Translations under genes and position numbers: made by a program
Part shown: piece by piece, positions 47,023 through 57,634 of the stretch
How the letters are laid out: each line of letters starts with the position of its first letter
Position numbering within the stretch: position 1 is the stretch's first letter
The notes under the pieces: generated by a model
Told to the model about the DNA's origin: nothing
Database searches by the model: none
What the model saw: the letters and a program-made list of their open reading frames with translations, nothing else
Origin: Guadua angustifolia
Taxonomy: Eukaryota > Streptophyta > Magnoliopsida > Poales > Poaceae
DNA length: 64,000 nt
Assembly: GCA_036346375.1 (NCBI GenBank)
Contig: CM070515.1
Location: 5,850,423 to 5,914,422, forward strand
Direction: 5' to 3'

Positions 47023-47742
47023 TGTCGGGGATTAGGTAATTTCTATAAAGACTATCATACCCCGGCAGTCGATCTTTGGCCGACCATACGTCCCATTGGA
47101 TGGTATCCCCAAGGAAGATCCTCGGGCGGACTGGCTAGTGGGTCTGCCTCGAACCATGTCCGAGCTCGCCCCCAAGCATGTACCTTGGTTTCCGGCGTGC
47201 TTGCTTTCGGATGTGTCTGTGATCGGCGAGTTGAAGAAAATCCCAAGCATGGCGGCGAGTGGAGTGCTCGGTGCATAAAGACAACGTGGCGATAATTACG
47301 ATGCGGTTTAAGAGACCGTTAAGCCACGATCTAGCCATCACGTCCACGACACATCATGGCGGAAATCAAGAGAGGCAGTTATGGCCACATTCGGGCACAA
47401 TAATGGCGTGTTATTCGGTTGTAATTGCTGCAGTCGCCTATAAATACCCCCGCTGTAGATTAGGGGAGAGACATGTTGACAAGCAACTCACATAGAGAGA
47501 TACGCACAACAGATTCGTGCAAGCATCCTGTAAGCATCTAATCAATAGCAAAATCACTGGACGTAGGGTTATTATCTCGATCGTGAGAGGCCCGAACTAG
47601 TATAAAATCTCTTATCCATTGCCCTTTCAAGTTCCAACCCCTTACGGCATTCCTCGGACGTAAACCCTTCACAGAAAATGGGCCCTGGTTGATCCCTCAT
47701 TCAACAAGTAAACTCGGCGGGGGATCCATTTCCCAAACGTCA
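47023..47742 (+). mobile_element. 5' LTR of a truncated Gypsy retrotransposon
   Basis: The 720-bp LTR starts TGTCGGGGATTAGG and ends AAACGTCA (TG...CA). A TATA box, CTATAAATACC, lies at about 47439, so U3 is upstream of it and R/U5 downstream. A primer-binding site follows 5 bp later. No 3' LTR in the window. Confidence 0.85.
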
Positions 47743-47747
47743 ACAGC

Positions 47748-47765
47748 TGGCGCCGTCCGTGGGGA
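47748..47765 (+). other. Retrotransposon primer-binding site
   Basis: TGGCGCCGTCCGTGGGGA right after the LTR is of the TGGCGCCG type used by many plant Gypsy elements. From memory it fits the 3' end of tRNA-Asp at the outer bases, with mismatches inside. Confidence 0.75.
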
Positions 47766-47800
47766 TCACGACTGAGTCCTTTCGCGAAGCATCCCCGAAG

Positions 47801-49118
47801 ATGCCGAACTCTCAGGATGATCAAGACCTTTGCGCCTTCAACGACGTCGAAGACGACGACATGTACTACACTGATGAAGACGTGGCTGGTGTGGCTGATC
47901 TAGAGGTCTGCTTGAGCAGGAGTCCTTCCCATTTCTTTGCGGTCGAGGCGTTCCTCTCGCGACTTAATTCCCTCACTGATGAGGAAGAATGTGATGGTCT
48001 CTACGATGGTCTGGATATTCCTAATCATTTTGAGCCCGATCACAAGACTGCGTCACGTGGAGACACCATGATATCACCTTCGCGGTCCCAGTACTCCCGC
48101 GACGTCAATATGGCGGGAGGAGAAGAAGATCCCGAGGTCGAATCCTCAGGGGCTGCTCGTCATCGTCGATACGAGGCAGCCAAGAGTCATCTGGAGGCGT
48201 CCCTGAACAGAACCCTGGCGAGCATCCGTCGCCAAGCTCGTGAAAAGACAGGTGCCAGGGCTGAAGTCTCGGCTCGTGGGAGTTCTCGCGAGCACCGCTC
48301 TCCGGAGCACATGCGTAACCGCTAGCCAAGATCACCCCCTCCGTTCCCAGGCGTTGAGCGATTCTGAGCCATAACAGCGGTCGTCGCGACCTTGAATTTT
48401 CGGTCAAGTGGACCTGGAGGCAATGGGCGCAGTCGTAGCCAAAAATATGGAGAAGCTCGCCGCCTACATGAAACTTTCAGGGTCCCCTTGCGATAAGGAA
48501 GCCCGGAGCATTTCCCGGGACGGTAGACATCATTCTTCTATTCGCTCCTGCTACGGCGACTCCCAAAGCCTTGCTCGGGAAGGCCGCAGGAAGTATGATC
48601 GGTACCGCGAGTACGTTCGAAGCAGTTTCCGGACAACCTCGCGGGGTCAAAGGTATGCTCGGTCCAGTCACGGGCATACCAAGTACTCGACCTCGGAGCG
48701 GTCTCCGCCGCGCCGATATGGAGAGGTATTCTCTCGCCTTGGTCTTCGTGTGGGGGTCATCGCGGCGGTGACCGTCACGATCACCATGCTCGGAGGGATC
48801 ATCGCGATAGCCCGGCCTTCGGGTGCTGAGCTTTCTCAGTATCCCTCCGTGATGTTTCATGGCCGAGCAAATTCAAGCCCGGTCATATCGAAAGATTCAA
48901 CGGGACTCAAAATTCAGATGAGTTCCTCTCAATTTACTCCACTGCAATTCTGACAGCTGGAGGGGATGAGGGAGTTATGGCTAACTTCCTCCCCACGGTC
49001 TTGGATGGAGCCGCTAGGACGTGGCTCTTTAACCAAAAGGAGGGGTCGATCCGCTTTTAGAGGCAATTCAGTGAGGCGCTCCGGGCAAATTTTCAGAACT
49101 TCAATCTAGCGACCTGGC
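47801..49118 (+). pseudogene. Decayed gag of the Gypsy element
   Basis: The first 174 codons from ATG 47801 stay open to a TAG at 48325 and encode an acidic, then Arg/Ser-rich N-terminus. A second frame resumes at about 48408 and breaks again near 48740. Further frames read an EFLSIY-like segment and, near 48970-49040, a gag-like FLPTVLDGAARTWLFNQ block, followed by a TAG at 49058. The protease, reverse transcriptase and integrase are absent. The element is 3'-truncated within gag and cannot be mobile on its own. Confidence 0.8.
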
Positions 49119-49151
49119 TGGCGGCGGGAGGTGATCTTGGAGGCGTGATGT

Positions 49152-49350
49152 GGGGCGGCGGAGGTCGGGGGAGGTGGAGTGAGCGAGGTGGAAGGCGGTA
49201 GAGTGAAACTGCAGCTGAAAAGCTTCTCCCTAGCGGCTGTAGCTTTTAAGGGTGTTTTTGCTGTGGCTTAACTTCCCAGCTGCTTTGCAGCCATGTTGTT
49301 TGGAGGGCTTTTGGTCCAAAGCTAAAACACAGCCTACAAACAGCCCCTAA
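49152..49350. mobile_element. Fragment of the 55240-type Harbinger MITE, copy B
   Basis: GGCGGAGGTCGG, GCAGCTGAAAAGCTTCTCCC and CAGCCTACAAACAGCCCC match the right half of the MITE at 55240. It lies directly beyond the gag remnant. Confidence 0.65.
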
Positions 49351-49547
49351 TATTAAAGGGATAAACTAAACCCTTTGCAACGGTATAAGAATAAGTTCAA
49401 ATAAGTTTTAAGAGAACGTTACAAAATTTTTATATTTTTGGTGAGTTTCGTATATTTTGAAAAGTTTGTAAAAGATTATAAGCTAAAGTTTTAATAATTT
49501 TTAAATTCAAGTTCCACTAAATTTCAACAGATGATCGATTTTTCTTC

Positions 49548-49720
49548 ATGGGAGAGGTGAGCAGGGTCCGTTTCATAAACTTGCTTGTACATGTGACCCG
49601 CTTAATTTAAGGAGAGTAGACAGGACACTGTTACATAGCCATTTTTGAACAAGATAAGCTGCATATAAAGGGAATTGAACTGTCGATTGATCGGTCCTAC
49701 TCCCAGCAGGTAGAGACGTA
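49548..49720. repeat. Dispersed repeat, copy 1 (second copy at 51120)
   Basis: Shares GGGTCC, TGTAC...TGACCCG, GAGAGTAGACAGGACACTGT, CATTTTTGAACAAG and GATCGGTCCTACTCC with 51120..51445 in the same order. Confidence 0.75.
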
Positions 49721-51119
49721 GAGTGATTGTTGCTTGCAACTTACATTGTTCATATTTCCCCTAGAAAAAATATACTAGTACAACTTTTTTTAGAAAGTAA
49801 CTGAGATTAATCTTATGACTGCTTCACATGGGTCCAAATTTCACTCAATATCCTAACACGTCGTGAGGCGGATTTAGATATGCATAGCATCCCACTTGCA
49901 CTTTCGTACTCGTTTCGTGTAAAAGAGCTAACCCGAAAGTACTATATTGTACTTATTAAGTATTATATACTACTGCAACTCATTTTACATAAGTAATATG
50001 AGATTAATTCGAACACGGCTCCGCAAGAGCTTTACGTTAACAGACCGGGTTACTACAGGTTCGGCTCGCTCCTGCCCTGGGCTAACACCGATCGACCTAC
50101 CGACTTCCGCGTCAAAGTTCTAACGACTGGACCGATGGATCGATCGATTCGTACGTTTCAGCATCATATCTATGCAGACGACAAATACAAATTAACGCGA
50201 TCCACCTCAGTAATCGGCGGTGCGTTCTTCTGCGTAGGGCCGGCATGCATCGCCGCGATCTACATGCAGTCATCGCCGGCCGGTTGAATTGATTAATTGC
50301 AGGACGGTGATCGAGCGACTGTGCTGTACTGCACTGTAGGCGGCCGGGCAGATCGATCAGGCAGTCTGGCCGGAAATGTCTCCACCTGTGTGCTGCATGG
50401 TGCGATGCGTGTGGCATGCAAAGCATTATTGTATGCCGAGTCGATCGAGACACGCACGATTAGCGAGTTCATGCGGCACAATGAATGCCCATGGATTAAT
50501 ATAGACGTACGTATGTGCATATGCCTGTGCGATTGGACTTCTTCTTTCCATGGGGAGGTAGCTGGGCTTGAAAGGGACAAGGGAATGCTCAATGGCTCTG
50601 CAGGCTAGTTATGTGCTGTCTCAGGAACTAAATTACATATGCAAATGTTAAAGCAAATCTTTTATCTGTGAAGTAGAATGGGTGCAGTGGCTGCATAGCA
50701 AACAAGACTACTGCTTTGGCTTCGGTAAGACGTGGACCCTGAGGAACAGCGATAAAGTAGCTCGATCATGTGACGAGCAAGATGTTACGCTAGCTAGTGC
50801 CCTCCTGCGATGGACTACACTGCTACATGTAGGGCAAAAGATGATTGTGGTACGTACCGTACCCCCTTTGTTTCGTTATATCTGCCCGTGATCTTGAGAG
50901 TGTGCATGCATGCCGTTTGAATATATTATTTGTCTATTAAGATCTCCCTATCCCTACTTATAATTAATACTATATATGAAACAAATTTAAGTTGTTATGG
51001 TATGTCATTTAATACTTGTATGTATGATCATTTCTCACTAAATATTTGTTAAATTTATTGTTTTCTTGATCGATGTGTTTAGTGGCACGTGGACAAATAT
51101 AACAGAGGGAGCAATTATG
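49721..51119. other. Intergenic, includes dispersed repeat copy 3
   Basis: 49790-50070 is the third copy of the repeat at 17800 and 18235. 50100-50900 is more GC-balanced, with frames up to 113 codons and no recognised domain. No gene supported. Confidence 0.4.
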
Positions 51120-51445
51120 TGCATGGGAGGAGTGAGTAGGGTCCATATTTCATTAACTTGTTTGTACTTATGACCCGATTAATTTTTTGAGAGTAGACAG
51201 GACACTGTTACATATAGAGACACTTGTTTGTACTTATGTTTCCTTGTTGAAACGGTGTGTTGATTTGAGTTTGTAATAAGTGTGGTCTGATTCTCTCTTT
51301 GAGGGATGAAGCCGGAAATATAATTTTCCATTATCTAAAAAAAACATATAGAGACATTCGTGGGGCAGCCATTTTTGAACAAGCTAAGCTACGTATAAGT
51401 AGCTCTAGGGAATCGAACTGCCGATCGATCGGTCCTACTCCTAGA
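51120..51445. repeat. Dispersed repeat, copy 2, with LINE insertion
   Basis: Matches 49548..49720 on both sides of the insertion at 51223..51344. Confidence 0.75.
51223..51344 (+). mobile_element. 5'-truncated LINE 3' tail
   Basis: Ends GAAGCCGGAAA...TTCCATTATCTAAAAAAAA, the style of grass L1-type LINE 3' ends. The 12-bp direct repeat CATATAGAGACA (51211..51222 and 51345..51356) is the target duplication. Only ~120 bp is present. The first 16 bp are a copy of nearby target DNA. Confidence 0.75.
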
Positions 51446-51481
51446 GTCCTAGTTACACGCGCGCTTGGGATATTATATATA

Positions 51482-51761
51482 CTCCCTCCATTTTTTTATA
51501 AGGTCTGTTTTTTGAATGATCTTGTTTACAAATATAAGACTTGCATGTAGATTTAATGAAACCTTTTCTTCTATACCTCTATTTATTTTCTCTCATTCAT
51601 ATGCATTTATTTATTACCACCCACACAAAGTATATCTTTCATCTTCCAAGACAATTAAGTGGGGGCATTTAAGTCATTTTCTCTCGTATCTTTCTCAATT
51701 TCAACATAACCTTAATCCTTGTGCAAAATCAAAATACGTCTTATAAAAAAACCGGAGGGAG
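51482..51761. mobile_element. Stowaway (Tc1/Mariner) MITE
   Basis: Begins CTCCCTCCATTTTTTTATAA and ends TTATAAAAAAACCGGAGGGAG with TA on both sides. 280 bp. The interior is related to the elements at 26714 and 28520. Confidence 0.92.
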
Positions 51762-51763
51762 TA

Positions 51764-52655
51764 ATTAATAAGCACACCACGAAAAAAAATCCCTGGGAAA
51801 AGCCTCGAACCTCTCCTAAGATGTACACTCACTGATTTTTATCACGATTCGAGCACTCATCTTAAAGCATCACTCTCCTCCAAATTGCCTCCATCTTTTC
51901 CAAATTGCCCTTTTCTCTATGACCTCTTCCACACCGCCGCCGAGAGCCTGCCAATGCCGTCGCACCCCTCGGCCTCACCCACCTCTTCCTGCCCAACCTA
52001 GTCACCGCGTCATCATCACAACCATACTGGATGGACTGAAGGATGAGGTCCTAGGCAAACTTGTACTTGATCAAGGACGACGACCTAACGGCGGTGTATT
52101 GAATGGCGTGGAGGACGAAGACCTCGGTGGTGATGTAATCAACGATGCAGAGGACAAAGGCCGCCCTAACGGCAGCGTGGTCGGGGAGGGACGGGAGGAT
52201 TCGGCGATGCAGGGCGTGCAGATGGCGAGATCTAGCGGCAGAATACTTGACTTCCCTGAGGACAACGCCCTTGGTGGCGGCGTGGTGGGGGAAGGCTGGA
52301 CACAGTGCTGACGGCGAGGTCGATATATAGTGCAGTGCGTGGACGATGATGACCACAATGACGGGGAGGCTAGGGATGGCGGGATCCGCCAAGTGCGAGG
52401 GTGAGGCGGCGAGATTCGTCAGAGATGAGGATGGGGCCGACGAGATGAAACGGTGCTAGGGTGGCGTGCTACCGGAGGGATGATGCTCGCTAGAGTTGGG
52501 GCGAAACAGCCAAAGAGAAGGTGGGAAACGGAAGAAGGAAAGGTTTTTTTTTCTTACTTTAAGGATGATGCTTCCACGTGGCACAAATCTAGGATAGGAC
52601 CTTAAATGGAGGATGTTGGGGGCCATCCCTCGCGATTTTCTTCCCAAGCCAAGGT
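51764..52655. other. GC-rich, gene-like segment of unknown nature
   Basis: 51900-52500 is clearly GC-richer than its surroundings and holds a 130-codon + strand frame (51919..52311) with GG.V..G.EDE-type repeats and a 113-codon - strand frame. No known domain is visible. It could be a gene fragment captured by a transposon; borders not found. Confidence 0.3.
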
Positions 52656-54255
52656 TATAAAAATCAGCGAAATTTCATAATTTCTTGTTGAGATCTTGAA
52701 TTTTGGTAGGGGATGAGATGCAAAATTTATCTTGATAAAAATATTTAAAAAATCAAAATGCTACATCATTTTTCAAAAATTTTAGCAAATTTCGCCGAAA
52801 TCTCGAGAATTTTGTCTGTATTTTGACTTTTGAGAGCCGTATTTGGGTCAATAACCCTTAACAATGTCATCTTCGATGGAAATTTCTTGAAAACCCAAAA
52901 TTTTGAGACATTTTATAAAAATAGTAGAAACACATTCAGATTTTTATAAAATTGTACAAGATTTATCATACTCTAGAAAATTTATGGTACCATATCTAGT
53001 ATCCTAGGATTATCAATAAAATTTTTAAAAATAATTAAACTTCATTTTTATATTTAAAAATTCAAAAATTGAAAAATATTTTGATCATATAAAAATTTTG
53101 AAAAATATAGTACTTTTAGAAATTTTGGCAAATTTTTGCAAAAACATGATATTTTTTACCATATTTTGACTTTTGAGGACCGGATTTGGGTAAAAAAACA
53201 CTTAAGAATGTTATCTTCTATGAAAGTTTGTTGAAAAATCGAATTTTTGAGGCGTTTTATAAAAATAGTAGAAACATATTTAGATTTTTATAAAACTATA
53301 TAAGCTATATCATACTCTAAAAATTTATGGTACCATATTTATTAGACTAGGATTATTGATAATTTTTTTAAAATAATTGAACTTCATTTGTTATTTTTGA
53401 AAATTAAAAAACAAAATAAACATAATTGAGATAGTAACAATGTTAGAATTTTATAAATTCACTCAAGTGTGATAATGATCCAAAATTTTAGAAGATCTTA
53501 ATAATGTCCTCATAACCATTCTATAAAATTTTTAAAAATTTTAAACATATTTTGTTTGCCCAGCCAAATCTATGGAAGCAATACATAAGTATCGTAAGGC
53601 TCTTATTAGGATAGCAACACTTTCACAATTTTGGAAAATTACTCAAGATATATCATTTCTTGAAAAAATTATAAGAATATTAATGATGCATTAGTACTAT
53701 CTACCAAAAGTTTCAAAATTTTCTAACGTAGTTTGAACTATTTTTTATTTTGTTGAATTATGTCGGTTAGCCTTCAGTAGTACTGTCCGAATTTTTCAAA
53801 ATTCCTCAGACTTGATCATTATCTAAAAAATTTATAATAATATTATTGATGCATCACGACCATTAAAAATAATTTTCAAAATTTTCTAATATGATTTGCA
53901 CTATTTTTCATTTGGTTGAAATTTGTCAGTTTGTCTTTTATCATGATAGTAACATTGTCAAAAAAATTTAAAAATTCCTTAGGATTGATCATGATCTAAA
54001 ATTTTTATAAGAATATTAGTGATATTTCAAAACCATCCACAAAATTTTTTAAAGTTTTAACATCATTTCAACCATTTTCGCTCGGTTGAATTTCATCGAG
54101 ATTTTGGCCGAAATTCAGTTAAAAATCTAGATTTCAAATTTTCTTTTGGAATTTTGATAGGATTTCATCCAAAATTCCGGATTCACTGAAATTTCATATT
54201 TCATCCACCTTCGAGATGTAAACCGAAACCAAAATTTCAAACGTTACCCTACGCC
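52656..54255. repeat. AT-rich 1.6-kb element-like repeat with internal tandem repeats
   Basis: Starts at CAAGGTTATAAAAATCAGCG and ends near AATTTCAAACGTTACCCTA. 52833-53173 and 53174-53410 are direct repeats with a ~341-bp offset (TTTATAAAAATAGTAGAAAC in both). The part after 53560 repeats a ~115-bp unit holding GGTTGAAATTT and ATAATATTA-TTGATG. No coding capacity. hAT-like by its ends, but no target duplication was confirmed. Confidence 0.55.
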
Positions 54256-54492
54256 GCGTGATCTCCAACTAGACCTGACTGGTTGCAGAGCTCCACATAT
54301 ACACATTGTGCACTTGTGCTTTCCCTACTTCCAACATTTCATCTATTAACAAGTACTCCCTCAAGTCCTCTCTCCTGTAACTTTGTTTCGTAATACATAA
54401 GTTCAAAGCTCGTCATACGTAGAGACAAGAAGACATTAAATATAAGAAAAAAGTTAATGTTGTTGAATAATCCATATCTCTATTAAATGGCA

Positions 54493-54770
54493 CTTCCTTC
54501 GGATGGAAATATAAGGTGTATTTTGACTTTGCAAAAGTATAAAGTTACAGTGAAATTAAGAAAAGTATGAGAGAAAACGACTTAGATACCCTATTTAATT
54601 GTTCTAGGAGACGAGAAATAATATTTTTTTATGGCGGATAATGAATAAATACATATAATTTAGCGAGGATAAATAAATGTATAGTAGGAAAATCTCATTA
54701 CATCTACATATAAACATTGTATTTCTAAACGGGATAATTCAACTATAGGCCTTATATTTCTGGACAGGAG
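54493..54770. mobile_element. Degraded Stowaway-like MITE
   Basis: CTTCCTTCGGATGGAAATATAAGG at the left is mirrored by CCTTATATTTCTGGACAGGAG at the right, followed by TA. The interior GACGAGAAATAATATTTTTT matches the split element at 18885. Confidence 0.6.
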
Positions 54771-55236
54771 TATAATACAACTACTCACCTCTTTTGTCAA
54801 CATTAAATGAGGAGTACATGGTCCAAATATTGCAATAACTACATATTTAATCTTCACTATAAACTTATACCGTGAGAAGAGGGAGCAGCAGTGTCTCCGG
54901 GCACCTTTATAGCTCTTGTAAGGTAGAAATTAGAAAGGTGTTTTTATGCTTTTCTTTTTAACAATTGCACAAATATTAAAGTATAAATGAACGGTGGATG
55001 ATGATTACTTATCCCTTCGTTTGCTTCAAAATTTATACAACTTATATTAGAATGAAAAGCATTAAAACAATGCTCTAGAAATTAAATGGATTTCATAGCA
55101 AGCTTAGAAAAGTACTCCATCATTGCCACCGATCTAATTCGACCAGGCATGATAACTGCACATGCCATGCGGTCGCACACCGATCTAAAGGTGTGCAGCT
55201 CGATTGTGACTAGCTGCCTTAGTTAGTTACGACATT
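54771..55236. other. Intergenic with a reverse copy of the duplication 1 head
   Basis: 54930-55080, reverse-complemented, matches the first ~150 bp of duplication 1 (21790-21910): GCATAAATTTTGAAGC and ACTTTAATATTTGTGCA-like blocks. A similar piece lies near 60130-60200. A dispersed repeat, not a gene. Confidence 0.5.
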
Positions 55237-55239
55237 ATA

Positions 55240-55625
55240 GGGTCTGTTTGGGGAAGCTACGGCTGGGCTGAAAAGTTACTTTTGGTTTGCTGGGTTGTAA
55301 AGTAGCTGTAGCTGACAACTGTGGCTTTTCTTGTTATGCTGTTTAGCAATTGGCTGTTGCAGCTGTAGTTTTTGGAGGGCCAACCGAGCGGGGAGATAGC
55401 AACATAACAAAGTACAGTGGCATTTGAGTGGGGAGATGATGTGGAGACAGCGAGGTGGGGTGACGGAGGTCGAGAAGGCAGAGCGATCGAGGTGGGAGGT
55501 GGTCAAGCGAAACCACAGCTGAAAAGCTCCTCCCTGGCAGCTACAGCTTTTGGGGGTGCTTGTACTGTGGCTTAGTTGGCCTAAAGCTGAAGCAGAGCTA
55601 AAGCACAGCTCCCACAAACAGGCCC
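55240..55625. mobile_element. PIF/Harbinger-type MITE
   Basis: Begins GGGTCTGTTTGGGGAAGCTA and ends GAGCTCCCACAAACAGGCCC-like (CCACAAACAGGCCC). ATA flanks both sides (55237..55239, 55626..55628). 386 bp. Its right half is shared with the fragments at 45532 and 49152. Confidence 0.8.
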
Positions 55626-55628
55626 ATA

Positions 55629-55936
55629 GTGTAGTTGTGTAGCAGGTCCCTTTGATTACCTTTTGAACTTTGCAAATACCGAAATTAGGCCTTAATTAGT
55701 TAGGACATTATAGTGTGGGTGAGTACCTTTTCTATGTTGGCACTCCCAATAGTAATTTTTGATTGTTACTTCGTCCGTTGTTTTTAGACGTCGTTCAACA
55801 ATACCTGCAGTCAATATTTTAAAATGTTGATCTTTAATATGCATAAAAGTATCTGAATTTATCACGTAGGAACGATATGAAACAACCCAGAAGTTTATCA
55901 AATGCAAAAATGATCTCCAAGCAAATAATGACGTGT
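55629..55936. other. Intergenic, no gene seen
   Basis: AT-rich sequence between the MITE and the solo LTR. No feature recognised. Confidence 0.5.
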
Positions 55937-55941
55937 ATAAT

Positions 55942-57629
55942 TGAAGGATCGATAAAGTCGCCTAGAGAGGGGGTGAATAGGCGTTTATAAAATTTAAGAC
56001 CTAATTAGCAGCGGAAATATCGGAATATCCGACTTTGATATCGGACTATCCGATATATATCGGACTGTCCGATATGTGAAGTCGGACTATCCGATCAGAG
56101 CGCAGGAAAAAACCCTAAAAAGTAGATCTGAGCAATTTGGAGGGCTAGATTTCTATCAAATTAAATTTCTGAGCTAAGGCAACTACCAGAGCATAAGATC
56201 ACACCAATATCTACTGAAAGTAGCTATTAAATACTTGAATCCCCAAAGATTGAGCCAAGTAAAAGGGTGGACAAGTAGAAAACCTCACAAACCAAATGAT
56301 GCAGCGATTGTTCCCGAAGTTCGGATCTTTGAGGAGATCCTACGTCTCCGTTGAGGCGGCACAAAGCCGGGGTCTCTTTCAACCCTACTCCTCTAGGTGT
56401 TGCACAAAGCACTCACCTACCTTTTTGCTTGAACCCTTCCCTTGCGGAGGTGGATTCGAACCTTCACAAACTCCGGCGGCTTCCCACACGTAGATCGGGA
56501 GCTCACCGGTGACTCCTAGCCGTCTAGGAGACCTCAATCTCCAAGAGTAATAAATGGAGTGTGGATCCGCTCTTGAAAATCACTCTAGTGCTCAAATGGA
56601 CTTTCTCGGTTTTTTTTACTCAAGACACTAGAGAACCACTTGCTCAAATCTCTCACAAATATCACAAAGATGAACACAAGATAGAGCAATAGAGCAAAGG
56701 AATAGCAAGAGTGAAGTAAATGCTCAAAGTACAGGTCGGGGTTCATAAATGAGAGAGAGGGTGGGGTATTCATAGCCAAGACACAAAAAAGAGCCGTTCT
56801 GCCCTGTGTCAGACCCCACATCGGACTATCCGATGTCGGACATCGGACTATCCGATCAGTGCAAATCACCAGATTCGACTCCACTTAAGAATTCAAAATT
56901 TTGCTGAGAAAAAGCACACATCGGACTATCCGATTACACACATCGGATGTTCCGATGATTTCAGAGAGTTTTCAACGAACTCAGCAACTTTGCAAAAACC
57001 TAAGTGTATATCGGATCGTCTGATGCTCGAACATCGGACATTCCGATAATTCCAGAGAGTTCAGTCAATGACTTAGAAAAATTTCAGATCACATCGGACT
57101 ATCCGATATCGACCATCGGACATTAGATGTTTCGAAGATCCAAGGTTAAAGACTTAGAAAATTTTTGAGACAACATCGGACGATCCGATGTAAATTATCG
57201 GACGATCCGACTTTTCGAGAGTTCCAAAGGCAACAAAACACTCACCTTTGGAGAGTCCGATACCATCGGATGTCGATATTAACATCGGACATTCGATAAT
57301 ATCAAAGACAACCAAATACAAAGTGAGTGCCGTGCATGGAGACTTTCAAAACCAAATTTATAAGAGATGTTCATCTGAGCACAGAGGTTATTTCTAAAGC
57401 ATCTACATCCCATCCCTCTTAATAGAACGGCAAACCTGTCGACTCAATTAAACGAAAAATCTACGCTAAATCGACGCCGGTCTTCTTTTCACTTTTGAGG
57501 GTCAACAACGTCCGTAGATGCGCTTCTTTTGGGGCTATCACCTGCTTGTAAACTCATTTAAGCCATTAGTCCCTTAATCGTTTGTCATTAATCATCCAAA
57601 ACACAATTAGGGGCCTAGATGCACTTTCA
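55942..57629 (-). mobile_element. Solo LTR with 5-bp target duplication, rich in a palindromic motif
   Basis: 1688 bp, TGAAGGATCG at the left and ATGCACTTTCA at the right, so TGAA/TTCA termini. ATAAT flanks both sides (55937..55941, 57630..57634). GCCTAGAGAGGGGGTGAATA and AATTAGGGGCCTAGATGCAC are blocks I recognise from common grass repeats. Orientation as - is a judgement based on TGAAAGTGCATCTAGG looking like an LTR start. No internal retroelement genes, so it is a solo LTR. About 17 matches to ATCGGACTATCCGAT lie between 56010 and 57300. Confidence 0.82.
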
Positions 57630-57634
57630 ATAAT

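Larger units (their letters stand above)
45851..49484. repeat. Tandem segmental duplication 3, copy B, broken by a Gypsy fragment
   Basis: 45851..47022 and about 49152..49484 together match copy A, ending AAAGATTATAAGCT as copy A does. The material between is a truncated LTR retrotransposon, and about 58 bp of copy A (45474..45531) has no counterpart in copy B. Confidence 0.9.

Noticed and set aside
56000..57300. Palindromic ATCGGACTATCCGAT series as a CRISPR-like array
   Set aside because: The spacing is irregular, the repeats vary, and it lies inside a solo LTR in a plant genome.
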